NCBI GenBank assembly: GCA_017881265.1
Contig: JADGRA010000063.1
Span: forward strand, 1-52,562
Source of the DNA: Myxococcaceae bacterium
GTDB taxonomy: Bacteria > Myxococcota > Myxococcia > Myxococcales > Myxococcaceae
Reading direction: 5' to 3'
Length of the DNA: 52,562 nucleotides
In this document: piece by piece, positions 31,222-39,540 of the stretch
How the letters are laid out: the number at the start of each line of letters is the position of its first letter
How positions within the stretch are numbered: position 1 is the first letter of the stretch
The notes under the pieces: model-generated
Seen by the model: only the letters and a program-made list of their open reading frames with translations
What the model was told of the DNA's origin: nothing
The model's database searches: none
Program-made: the position numbers and the translations under genes

Positions 31222-33114
31222 ATGACCAGAGCGGAACGTAGCGGGCTCACAGCGGCGCTAACGGTACTCTTTCCCGCGCTGGCACTGAGCGCGGGCATTC
31301 CCCACGCGGTTTGCCGCACATCCGGAGATCGTCCAGAAACCGGCTTGTCGGGGGAGACCACAGCAGCCGAGATCGATGCGGGCGCTCCCGCGCTGGGCTT
31401 CAAGTGCAATGCGGACTTGGTGGGCCAGTACCAAGGTGAGGGAGCGAGTTGGCAGCTCACCGCTTGGCAGAAGTGCGCCTATTTCGACCAGCGACATCCC
31501 GGGAACCCCGGGAGCACGAATGAAGCCCACCCGGGCGTCGCCGTCGTTAACGTAGCCGACCCAACTCACCCGACTCCCTCCACCTGGCTGAACTCGCCGG
31601 CGATGATCGACCCCTGGGAGTCTGTGAAGGTCAACCCGGCGCGGCAGTTGCTCGCGGGCGGGCAGCGGCCACTTAATGCGAGCTCGCCGGGCGATGGATT
31701 CTCTGTCTACGACATCTCCGCCGACTGCACCCAGCCGGTGCTCAAGTCCGCAGTCGTACTCCCAGGCAGCTTCGGCCACTCGGGCCAATGGGCGCCGGAC
31801 GGGAAGACCTTCTACATCACCCCTCTTCGGGCGAGCCCTAGCATCATCGCGGTCGACGTCACCGACCCTACGAACCCGGCGGAAATCCCAGGGGGACTTT
31901 TTACGTTTCCTCCTCCTCCAGCCGATGGCGGCGTGTGCGACGATTGCCTCGCCAATTCAACGTTACATGACCTCGAATTCTCAAAGGACGGCAACACCGC
32001 GTACATCACGATGTTCGGCGTGGGTTCGAACAACGGTTTTGCCATCCTCGACGTGAGCGACTTCCAGCAGCGGCGGGCCAATCCGAAGTACCGCGTGATT
32101 AGCCAGCTCATCTGGGATGATGGCAGTTTCGGAGCGCAAAATGCGCTGCCGATTACCATCGCCGGCAATCCCTACATTCTCTTCACAGATGAGGCCGGCG
32201 CGGGCTTTCTCGGCGCAGCGGCCTGTTTGCAGGGCATCTCTGCCAACGGATTCCCGAGGCTAATCGACATCAGCGACCCAGCACATCCCGTCGTCGTATC
32301 GAAGATTCAGCTCGACGTGGCCGATCCGGCCAATTGTGTCCATATGACGACCGCCCCGGTCGTCGCGACGCAGACAACCTTGGCCGACGGCGGAGTCGTG
32401 GAGACCACCGGGCCGTTCTTCTTTGGGCATTCGTGCCACTACTGCAATGTCGACAACGTCGACGATGCGAAGATCGCGGCCTGCAACTGCTTTGCTTCCG
32501 GGTTCCGCGTCTTCGACATCCACGACGCCACAAACCCGAAAGAGATGGCGTATTACAAGCCCCCCGCCCAAGGAGCAAAGGCCCTTCCCGGATCGTGGTA
32601 TGCGAACTTCACCACGCCGGCCACCTACGTCCGACAGTTCGACTGGTCGACATCAAAGCCGAGCTTTCCCAAGGACCGCAACGCGACCACTGGTGACATC
32701 TGGACGACGTCCCAAGACAACGGCTTCATGGTCATCTCGCTGTTTTCAGAGGTGACCGTCTCGCCAGCGTCTGCGTCTGTAAAGCTCGGCGGGACCACGA
32801 CGTTGACCGCGACGGTCACCGGGGCTGCCAGTACGGCCGGCGTGACTTGGTCGGTCCAGGAGGGAGGGAGCGGTCTCGCCATCAGTCCGAGCGGGGTCGT
32901 CACGGGGCAGATTATCGGGACCTTCCATGCGGTTGCCACCAGCATTCTGGACGGCACCAAGCAGGCGTCCTCGGCAATCACTGTCACCGAACCCGGCTTG
33001 CCCCCCGTCAACTCCACCAGCAGTGGGTGCAGTGCTTCCCCCGGCGCTGGCATCAGTTTCCTGGCGATTCCGTTGGCCCTTCTGTTGTGGCGGAAGAGAC
33101 GCCGGCGGTCGTAG
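31222..33114 (+). CDS. Secreted LVIVD-type propeller protein with Ig-like domain and MYXO-CTERM tail
   Basis: A 630-residue surface protein. Residues 1-24 are a signal peptide. The body has repeated segments of the form VAVVNVADPTHPTPSTWL, SIIAVDVTDPTNPAEIP, FAILDVSDFQQ, PRLIDISDPAHPVVVSKIQL and FRVFDIHDATNPKEMAYYKP, which resemble LVIVD propeller repeats. A bacterial Ig-like domain follows (VTVSPASASVKLGGTTTLTATVTG). The C-terminus is SSGCSASPG, a hydrophobic helix and RKRRRRS, a MYXO-CTERM-like signal. Several cysteines cluster in CHYCNVDNVDDAKIAACNCF; this is CHYC, not a CxxCH haem motif. GGAGGGGAC precedes ATG 31222. Function unknown. Confidence 0.78.
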   Translation: MTRAERSGLTAALTVLFPALALSAGIPHAVCRTSGDRPETGLSGETTAAEIDAGAPALGFKCNADLVGQYQGEGASWQLTAWQKCAYFDQRHPGNPGSTNEAHPGVAVVNVADPTHPTPSTWLNSPAMIDPWESVKVNPARQLLAGGQRPLNASSPGDGFSVYDISADCTQPVLKSAVVLPGSFGHSGQWAPDGKTFYITPLRASPSIIAVDVTDPTNPAEIPGGLFTFPPPPADGGVCDDCLANSTLHDLEFSKDGNTAYITMFGVGSNNGFAILDVSDFQQRRANPKYRVISQLIWDDGSFGAQNALPITIAGNPYILFTDEAGAGFLGAAACLQGISANGFPRLIDISDPAHPVVVSKIQLDVADPANCVHMTTAPVVATQTTLADGGVVETTGPFFFGHSCHYCNVDNVDDAKIAACNCFASGFRVFDIHDATNPKEMAYYKPPAQGAKALPGSWYANFTTPATYVRQFDWSTSKPSFPKDRNATTGDIWTTSQDNGFMVISLFSEVTVSPASASVKLGGTTTLTATVTGAASTAGVTWSVQEGGSGLAISPSGVVTGQIIGTFHAVATSILDGTKQASSAITVTEPGLPPVNSTSSGCSASPGAGISFLAIPLALLLWRKRRRRS

Positions 33115-33169
33115 CGCGCTTGCGAATTCGGCCGCTTCTGACTTTGGACGACCGAGACCGCGTCAACGC

Positions 33170-34531
33170 ATGGCGCGAAAGATGACGACGAGTTCCTCTG
33201 GGACGGCGGCGTTGGCCGCCGTCTTTGTTTCCCTCGCCCTGGTTCCGTCGGCTGGTGCGAATGGAGCCTTTCCTGACGAGTTCAGTGTTCACTTTCCCGC
33301 GCCGGCTCCGCACCGGATGTATGTGGGTGCGAATTTCGGTCTCGTTGTCTCCGAGGACGATGGCGCGACGTGGCGATACGCCTGCGAACCGTGGATCACC
33401 ACGATGTCAAACGCGGCGCTCTCAGGAACGAATGTTTCCTTCTATCAAGTGACACTCGACGGGTCCGTCCTCGCTCAAGCCGTCCAGGTGACACGCTCCG
33501 ATGACAACGCTTGCACCTGGCCCGCGTCCGGCGGGCAAATTGTCGGCCAGGTGGTGACTGACCTATTTCCGGACCCGAACGACGCAACGCGGGTGGTTGC
33601 CATCGTCGCACTGGCGTCGGGCAGTTACCTGATTGCCTCGCACGACGGAGGTCAGACGTTTGTAGCCCCCCCTCTCTACCAGACCAACGACCTTCTGACG
33701 GCTGTTGAGATTTCTCGCTCGACGCCCGGCGTCATGTACGCGACCAGCAATTCGCTCACCGGCTCAGGGTCCAATCTGCTGAAAAGTACCGATTCCGGTG
33801 CGACATGGACGAGCACCGTCATCCCGACGGATGCACAAACCCAGCCGCTCATCTTAGCGATTGACCCAGAGGACTCGAACACTGTCTACCTCCGCATCGT
33901 CAGCGCCCTGACCGATTCGATCATGGTCACCACCGACGGCGGACGGACGTTTCAGACACTCATCACCATCGATGGTCAATTTTCGTCCTTTCTCCGCGCC
34001 ACGGACGGCACGCTGTACGCCGGCACCCTTTCGGGGCAGCTCTACGTTCGACCGCCCGGGACGACTGCATTTACGAGTCACCCGGCGCCTCATTTCCGAT
34101 GCCTTGGGCAGCGCCCCGGCACCGCACGCATCTTCGCTTGCGGCGACATGAACCGGGATGGATTCAGCCTGGGGTACAGCGACGACGACGGCGGGACCTT
34201 CACGCGCATGATGAACTTCACCGAAATACAGGGGCCACTCACCTGCTCCCCTGTCGCCACGAATTGCGTTGCCCATTGGGCGCGAATTCAACAGGTTCTG
34301 GGTATCAGCGACGGCGGCGGCGTTGCCCCCGGAGGGCCAGATGCCGGCCCCGACGGCGGACCAGATGCTGGTCCCGGCAGACAGGATGCCGGTCCCGGTG
34401 GGTTCGATGCGGGTCCAGAACCAGTCGCGAAGAGTTCGAGCTGCGCGGCCGTCCCGACCGGGCCAGCAGGCTTGCTCGCCCTTCTCACACTAACTCTTCT
34501 GTCCAGTTTCCGACGACGAGTAAGGAGCTGA
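33170..34531 (+). CDS. Secreted BNR/sortilin-like propeller protein with MYXO-CTERM tail
   Basis: A 453-residue surface protein with a signal peptide ending near SAGANG. It has Asp-box-like propeller repeats: VSEDDGATWRY, ASHDGGQTF, KSTDSGATWTS, TTDGGRTFQT and YSDDDGGTFTRM, as in BNR/sialidase-like and sortilin-like repeat proteins. A low-complexity linker of PDAG/PDGG units (residues about 385-415) precedes SSSCAAV, a hydrophobic helix and RRRVRS, a MYXO-CTERM-like signal. No catalytic residues of sialidases were identified, so a binding or structural role is likelier than hydrolysis. ATG 33170 is preferred for its Arg/Lys n-region; ATG 33182 is possible. It follows the LVIVD gene by 55 bases. 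Confidence 0.75.
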   Translation: MARKMTTSSSGTAALAAVFVSLALVPSAGANGAFPDEFSVHFPAPAPHRMYVGANFGLVVSEDDGATWRYACEPWITTMSNAALSGTNVSFYQVTLDGSVLAQAVQVTRSDDNACTWPASGGQIVGQVVTDLFPDPNDATRVVAIVALASGSYLIASHDGGQTFVAPPLYQTNDLLTAVEISRSTPGVMYATSNSLTGSGSNLLKSTDSGATWTSTVIPTDAQTQPLILAIDPEDSNTVYLRIVSALTDSIMVTTDGGRTFQTLITIDGQFSSFLRATDGTLYAGTLSGQLYVRPPGTTAFTSHPAPHFRCLGQRPGTARIFACGDMNRDGFSLGYSDDDGGTFTRMMNFTEIQGPLTCSPVATNCVAHWARIQQVLGISDGGGVAPGGPDAGPDGGPDAGPGRQDAGPGGFDAGPEPVAKSSSCAAVPTGPAGLLALLTLTLLSSFRRRVRS

Positions 34532-34777
34532 AGCGTTGCCCACACATCTGTTAGCGAGGGAGATCGCGCTGCGGGGAACCGTCTCCGGGCTCGAGTTGAC
34601 GCAGCGCAGGGTGAGCTGTCCGCTTCCGACTTAACCGCATCAGGACTCAAGGGTCGCGTTCCCAAGGGAGTGTCTCGTTCGTACTTTCGACTGGGGTGCG
34701 CTGCAGCCCTATGCAGAGTAATTTTCCCTTCAAGGCGCTCTCGCTGGCGCCCGTGATAGAGCCGAGGGCCTCTAAGA

Positions 34778-35353
34778 ATGAGAACTGACATGAAAGCCCT
34801 TTCCGTCGGCGCCATCGCGGCTGCCCTGGCCGTGTTCGGATGCTCGACCTCTGACTCGGGACCGACGGGGGGACCAGTCGCCGGGGCGCAGGACACGCAC
34901 TGCGACCTTCCCGACGGCGGCCTGCAGGCGCAGGTGACGCACATCTCGACCTGCAATCTCCCGGTGCAGGACGCCGGGCCTACGGTGTATGGCGCAACCA
35001 TGTTCAACTCGGAGGCCAATGACGACGACTGCAAGTACCATGTGGGCTTCCGGGTCTCTCCAGTGCGTCAAAACACGAACGTGACGTTTACCGTCACGGC
35101 GACGACGCTTGTCGACGGCCAACCAGCCACCGGAGCCGATGTCATTGCCGAGGTCTTCCTGAACGACACGCACCCCGCGCCGAACTCCGGTCAGAAGACC
35201 GTGGAGTCGCTTGGGGGCCTCTACCAAGTTGGCCCGATTCAGTTCGACAGTCCCGGACAATGGACCGTCCGATTCCACCTCCATCAGAATTGCCAGGACC
35301 AGACGCCCGACTCGCCACATGGCCACGCGGCGTTCTTCATCGCAGTCCCCTGA
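34778..35353 (+). CDS. Lipoprotein with YtkA/FixH-like domain
   Basis: A 191-residue lipoprotein: signal ALSVGAIAAALAVFGC, with Cys as the acylated residue. After a short Gly/Pro linker, the second half (VGFRVSPVRQNTNVTFTVTA to GPIQFDSPGQWTVRFHLHQN) has the strand pattern of YtkA/FixH-like beta-sandwich domains. These occur next to cytochromes and copper proteins. Four cysteines in the mature protein may form disulfides (CDLPDGG, CNLPVQ, DDCKYH, NCQDQ). It is the first gene of a tight four-gene + strand operon that continues with a monohaem lipoprotein, another lipoprotein and a multihaem cytochrome. Start ATG 34778; ATG 34790 is an alternative. Confidence 0.7.
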   Translation: MRTDMKALSVGAIAAALAVFGCSTSDSGPTGGPVAGAQDTHCDLPDGGLQAQVTHISTCNLPVQDAGPTVYGATMFNSEANDDDCKYHVGFRVSPVRQNTNVTFTVTATTLVDGQPATGADVIAEVFLNDTHPAPNSGQKTVESLGGLYQVGPIQFDSPGQWTVRFHLHQNCQDQTPDSPHGHAAFFIAVP

Positions 35354-35367
35354 CGCGAAGGACGGCT

Positions 35368-35751
35368 TTGCGCTCAATCCCGATGGCACTGTCGCTCACG
35401 GTGGTTGCCTGCACGGTCTGTGAACCGACAGCCGCTGGCTCCGTGTGTGCCAGCACGAGCCCCGTGACAGACTGTCCAAACGACTTGCCCGCGAGTTGCA
35501 CTGTGCCGGCGCCCAGTTACCAGACGGCAGTGTCGCCAGTCTTCAATGCCTATTGTGTGACCTGCCATTCTTCAGGCGGCCAGCAAGCCAGCTTTCCCCT
35601 CGAAACCTATAGTCAAGTCTACAGCATGCGAAGCGCAGTCCTAAACCAAGTCTATTCGTGTCGAATGCCACTGTCCGGCCAACCACAGCCAACGACGGCT
35701 CAACGTCAGATTCTGCTGCAGTGGCTCGTCTGCGGAGCGCCTCAGAATTAA
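35368..35751 (+). CDS. Monohaem c-type cytochrome lipoprotein
   Basis: A 127-residue protein. TTG 35368 is preferred because AAGGA lies six to seven bases upstream and the result is a good lipoprotein signal (MRSIPMALSLTVVAC). ATG 35383 is the alternative. The mature part has TAVSPVFNAYCVTCHSSGG: one CVTCH haem motif. A Met in CRMPLSG (RMP motif) is a plausible sixth haem ligand. This pattern resembles short cytochromes found in planctomycete and myxobacterial gene clusters. Gaps of 14 and 11 bases to its neighbours support one operon. Confidence 0.75.
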   Translation: MRSIPMALSLTVVACTVCEPTAAGSVCASTSPVTDCPNDLPASCTVPAPSYQTAVSPVFNAYCVTCHSSGGQQASFPLETYSQVYSMRSAVLNQVYSCRMPLSGQPQPTTAQRQILLQWLVCGAPQN

Positions 35752-35762
35752 GGGAATAGGTT

Positions 35763-36239
35763 ATGCACCGAAAGACGCTGTTGGTGATGGTTGGCGCATT
35801 CTGCTTGGCCGCGTGCGGCTCGTCGCCAACAGGACTCACGCCCGTCGACGCAGGAAACTTCATTGATTGTACCCACGACCCGCGCGTCTCACAGTACGCC
35901 CCGAATCTCACGGTGAAATCCACGAGTGGCGCCCTGAACTTTGTTCTTCTCAGCTCGAATCCGGCTCCACCAGCTGCCGAAACGAACGTTTGGTCCATGC
36001 GAATCACGAATGGCACCGGGGTGAATCAAGCGAACGTGGTGGCGAACGTCCTGCCCTTCATGCCGGACATGGGCCATGGAACTTCCATCACACCGTCGAT
36101 GAGCGCCAACAGCGATGGCACCTATACGGTCCAGCCTCTCTATCTCTTTATGGCGGGCATTTGGAGCATCACCTTTACGACCGTCCCGGCATCCGGTCCG
36201 AGCGATTCTGCTGTCTTCTTCTTCTGCGTGGAGGGGTAG
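35763..36239 (+). CDS. YtkA-like lipoprotein
   Basis: A 158-residue lipoprotein with signal LVMVGAFCLAACGSS. The mature domain is a single beta-sandwich with VVANVLPFMPDMGHGTSITP and GTYTVQPLYLFMAGIWSITFT, a good match to the YtkA-like pattern. The MPDMGHG segment, with two Met and one His, resembles a copper site, but this is inference. The last residues VFFFCVEG include a Cys that may pair with C in FIDCTHDP. The gene lies between two cytochrome genes, so a role in metal delivery to, or electron transfer with, haem proteins is plausible. Confidence 0.75.
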   Translation: MHRKTLLVMVGAFCLAACGSSPTGLTPVDAGNFIDCTHDPRVSQYAPNLTVKSTSGALNFVLLSSNPAPPAAETNVWSMRITNGTGVNQANVVANVLPFMPDMGHGTSITPSMSANSDGTYTVQPLYLFMAGIWSITFTTVPASGPSDSAVFFFCVEG

Positions 36240-36245
36240 ACCTCA

Positions 36246-37709
36246 ATGCCAGCGGCAGTCGTCGACGCAAGACTCTTCTCGCTGGCGATGCTGACGCTCG
36301 TGGCCTGCTCAAGTTCGTCCTCTCCCACCATGATGACGCGCGCCCAGCTTCTTGACCCGCAGGCGTGCCAGGGCTGCCATCCGGACCAGTACTCTCAGTG
36401 GTCCGGCAGCATGCATGCGTACTCGTCCAAGGACCCCGTCTTTCGCGCCATGAACCAGCGTGGGCAGCGGGAGACTTCCGGGCAGTTGGGCCCCTTCTGC
36501 GTCAAGTGCCACGCGCCCATGGCAGTCCACGAAGGGGCCACCACCGACGGCTTGAATCTCGACCAGCTGCCCGAGCAGCTCCACGGGGTGACGTGCTTCT
36601 TCTGCCATTCGGTGGCGAGTGTCGATGGCGTTCACAACAATCCACTGACGCTGGCGTCCGACAATGTTCTCCGAGGCTCCTTCGCGGACCCCTTGGTGGC
36701 GGGGCGGTCGCACCTGGCCGACTACTCTGCTCTCATCGACCGGCAGACCGCGGCCTCGGCAAGCATGTGTGGCGCGTGCCATGACATTCAGGCGCCTCCA
36801 GGCGGAAACATCGAACGCACCTTTCAAGAATGGCAGGCGACTGCGTTCCCCGCTGTCTTGGGCAACACCTGCGCCCAATGCCACATGCCCCAGAGCACCG
36901 AACTGGTTGCTGTCGCCAAAGTTCCGAATGCGCCGCTGCGCAGAGCCCACGACCATTCGAGTCCGGGTGTCGACGTCGCTCTGACCGATTTCCCGAACAA
37001 GCCTGAGCAACTGAACCTCGTTCAAGCCTCCTTGAACCCCACACTGCAAACGGCGATTTGTGTGGAGCGGTTCGCTGGTGGTTCGAAGGTCAGCCTGATT
37101 GTGGATAACGCGGCCGCCGGCCACTCCTTTCCGAGTGGCTCGGCGCAGGACCGACGCGCTTGGTTTGAGCTCACCGCGTACGTTGCTTCGAATGTGGTGT
37201 ATTCATCGGGAGCCGTCCCCGCCGGCACTCCGGTCGTGTCGAGCCCGGATCCGGACCTCTGGTTGCTACGAGATTGTATGTTCGACGGGACAGGCGCCCA
37301 AGTGGACATGTTTTGGCAGGCGGCCTCTTACGAGGGCAACGCGCTTCCAGCGATTGTCACTTTTGATATCTCGAGCCCCGACTTCTATCTCGGCCACAAG
37401 CAGCGGTATTTCCCCCCGTCGGGCTCGCCGATTACCACCCCAGACCGAATTACGCTCAAGGTGCACGTTACGCCGATCGGGCTAGATGTCCTGGACGACC
37501 TGATCGCAAGTGGCGATCTCGACGCCGGCCTGCGAGGCCTGATGCCGACCTTCGACGTCGGCGACACCCTGGAGTGGACCCCTGATGCCGGAACACATAC
37601 CTATGTCGATCGTGACACGGGGGGACTCGTGTTCTGTGCGACGACCACGAGTCTCAACGTGCAGGCAGACAAGTTCCCGGCACCCGTGAAGACGCATTGC
37701 TCGCCATAG
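36246..37709 (+). CDS. Pentahaem c-type cytochrome lipoprotein (cytochrome c554-like)
   Basis: A 487-residue exported protein with lipoprotein signal LAMLTLVACSSSSS. Five CxxCH motifs lie in the first half: CQGCH, CVKCH, CFFCH, CGACH and CAQCH. The opening ACQGCHPDQYSQWSGSMHA is typical of cytochrome c554-like multihaem proteins, whose members transfer electrons or reduce small molecules such as hydroxylamine. The second half (from about residue 250) has no haem motif and appears beta-rich, with SLIVDNAAAGHSFPSG near its start. ATG 36246 is preceded by GAGGGG nine bases upstream. It is the last gene of the operon begun at 34778. Confidence 0.82.
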   Translation: MPAAVVDARLFSLAMLTLVACSSSSSPTMMTRAQLLDPQACQGCHPDQYSQWSGSMHAYSSKDPVFRAMNQRGQRETSGQLGPFCVKCHAPMAVHEGATTDGLNLDQLPEQLHGVTCFFCHSVASVDGVHNNPLTLASDNVLRGSFADPLVAGRSHLADYSALIDRQTAASASMCGACHDIQAPPGGNIERTFQEWQATAFPAVLGNTCAQCHMPQSTELVAVAKVPNAPLRRAHDHSSPGVDVALTDFPNKPEQLNLVQASLNPTLQTAICVERFAGGSKVSLIVDNAAAGHSFPSGSAQDRRAWFELTAYVASNVVYSSGAVPAGTPVVSSPDPDLWLLRDCMFDGTGAQVDMFWQAASYEGNALPAIVTFDISSPDFYLGHKQRYFPPSGSPITTPDRITLKVHVTPIGLDVLDDLIASGDLDAGLRGLMPTFDVGDTLEWTPDAGTHTYVDRDTGGLVFCATTTSLNVQADKFPAPVKTHCSP

Positions 37710-37754
37710 CCTTCTCGCCTCGACGAGCGTCACCTTGGGTGTCCGGTGAGAAGG
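37710..37754 (+). terminator. Weak hairpin downstream of pentahaem cytochrome gene
   Basis: CCTTCTC (37710-37716) pairs with GAGAAGG (37748-37754), with a nested CACC-TTG-GGTG (37731-37741). It starts right after the stop codon. There is no T-tract, so it may be a processing or termination structure, or chance. Confidence 0.3.
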
Positions 37755-37922
37755 GCGTCTTTGCGAGCCCTGCGACGTGCCGAAGCCCGACCGCAGGCCC
37801 ATGAAGATGCTTCGCTCCACGTGTGCTGGGTGCAATAGATGACAGGTTTTCAAGCCCAGACGCGCCCCGCCGAGCGCCGCCAGATGCGGTCGGCAGAACG
37901 GACTGCTGGAGCGGAGGACGAG

Positions 37923-39521
37923 GTGACTAATCCGAGGGCTTGGCTCAGACAGGTATTCGTCACGGCGCTTGCGCTCATCCCGGCCGGGGCTCTGGCCGAG
38001 GCGCCAGGCGTGGCGGTCTCCAAGGATACCGGCCAAATCCTCAAATCACCGCTCTCGGGCGTCCTCATGCACCGGTCGCCGGCGGCCGATTTCAAGCCAA
38101 CGGCTGCCTACCAATGGCTCGAGCTATTGCTGGAAGCCTCCGGTCGTGACGCAGTCCGAAACCTGCCGCGCCCGACGGTCCTCTCACGGACGGACGCGAT
38201 TGTCCTCACGGCCATGTACGACGCGTGGGCTCCCTACGACGAAAAGGCCATTGGGACCCGGCTCGGTCCGAAGCTGCGGCGACCCCAGAGCGAGCGCACG
38301 TTGGTCAACAAGGAGAAGGCCATCGCCTTTGCCGCATACCGCGCATTGCTCTTCGTCTATCCAGAGGAGGCAAGTTGGGTCCGCCAGCAGTTCCAGGCGA
38401 TGGGCTTTGACCCCAACGACAGTTCCACCGACGTGAGGACGCCAGAGGGCATCGGCAACGTCGCCGCGAGCGCGTTGATTGAGTACCGCAAGCACGACGG
38501 CTCCAATCAACTGGGAGACGAGCCGGGCGGCGACGGAACGCCATATGCTGACTACACCGGCTACAAGCCGGTGAACACTGCCCAGAAGCTTGTTGATCCG
38601 ATTCGCTGGCTGCCGATCCCTTTTTCGGACGGTAAGGGGGGCACGGTCACGCCGGGGTACCTGAGCGCCCAGTGGGGCAAAGTGACGCCCTTCGCGCTGG
38701 AGCGCCCCGACCATTTTCGCCCGCCCCCGCCTCCAGCCTGGGGCTCGCCGTCGTTGAACGCCGACATCGAGGAGGCGGTTCGCGTGAACGCCAATCTCAC
38801 CCTGCAACAGAAGGCCACCGTGGAGTTCATGCGCGAAGGGCCGCGCTCAACTGGCCAATCCGGACACTGGCTACAGTTCGCAGAGGACGTGTCGCGGCGC
38901 GACCACGATGATCTCGATCGGGACATCAAGCTCTTCTTCTCTGTCGGCAACGTGGTGATGGATGCCTTCATCGCTTGCTGGGACTCCAAGCGCGCGTACG
39001 ACGCCAGTCGCCCCTATTGGTGGGCCCAGCTCTATTACAAGGGGAAGCGAATTGAGGGGTGGGCAGGCCCCGGGCAGGGCACCAAGAAGATCGCCGCAGA
39101 GGATTGGCGCCCATACTCGCCGGCGACATTTGTGACGCCTCCGTTTCCCGGCTACGTGTCGGGCCACGCCACCGCCAGCGGGGCAGCGTCGCGGATGCTG
39201 GAGCTGTTCACGGGCAGCGACCGCTTCGGCGTCGTCACGTTCCAGCAGGCTGGGTACATCACGGCAGAGGCCGGCTTCCCGACTTCACAAATGCAAGCCC
39301 GCGACGGGAAGGTTGCAGCAGACGTCCCTGACTCCAAGGAAGTCCAACTCTCCATGCCCACCTTCACATCGACGGCCGAGATGGCTGCCATGTCACGTCT
39401 CTGGGGTGGCTACCATGTCCGCGTCGACAACGAGGAAGGCCTCATCCTCGGACGCAAGATTGCGATGTACAGCTGGCCGAAGTACCAAGCCTATTTCGAC
39501 GGCACGGCGAAAGTGCCGTGA
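37923..39521 (+). CDS. Secreted vanadium-dependent haloperoxidase/PAP2-like protein
   Basis: A 532-residue protein with a signal peptide (VFVTALALIPAGALAEA). The C-terminal half carries the vanadate/phosphate-binding signature PPFPGYVSGHATASGAASRM, where SGH supplies the Ser-Gly-His anion-binding loop, and SRLWGGYHVRVDNEEG, where Arg and His are further conserved ligand residues. An upstream Lys/Arg-containing DSKRAYDASRPYWWAQ completes the pocket. This is the arrangement of vanadium-dependent haloperoxidase relatives; some members are phosphatases, so activity cannot be read off directly. GTG 37923 is chosen because GGAGG lies five bases upstream and the signal peptide follows; ATG 37839 would give an implausible hydrophilic leader. 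Confidence 0.83.
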   Translation: MTNPRAWLRQVFVTALALIPAGALAEAPGVAVSKDTGQILKSPLSGVLMHRSPAADFKPTAAYQWLELLLEASGRDAVRNLPRPTVLSRTDAIVLTAMYDAWAPYDEKAIGTRLGPKLRRPQSERTLVNKEKAIAFAAYRALLFVYPEEASWVRQQFQAMGFDPNDSSTDVRTPEGIGNVAASALIEYRKHDGSNQLGDEPGGDGTPYADYTGYKPVNTAQKLVDPIRWLPIPFSDGKGGTVTPGYLSAQWGKVTPFALERPDHFRPPPPPAWGSPSLNADIEEAVRVNANLTLQQKATVEFMREGPRSTGQSGHWLQFAEDVSRRDHDDLDRDIKLFFSVGNVVMDAFIACWDSKRAYDASRPYWWAQLYYKGKRIEGWAGPGQGTKKIAAEDWRPYSPATFVTPPFPGYVSGHATASGAASRMLELFTGSDRFGVVTFQQAGYITAEAGFPTSQMQARDGKVAADVPDSKEVQLSMPTFTSTAEMAAMSRLWGGYHVRVDNEEGLILGRKIAMYSWPKYQAYFDGTAKVP

Positions 39522-39540
39522 GGGACTGCATCCTCACCGC

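Noticed and set aside
32430-32520. Haem-binding motif in the LVIVD-like protein
   Set aside because: The cysteines read HSCHYCNV and AACNCF; neither is CxxCH.
34325-34425. Repeats in the BNR-like gene as a genomic repeat array
   Set aside because: They encode a PDAG/PDGG linker in frame and vary in length; a protein low-complexity region explains them.
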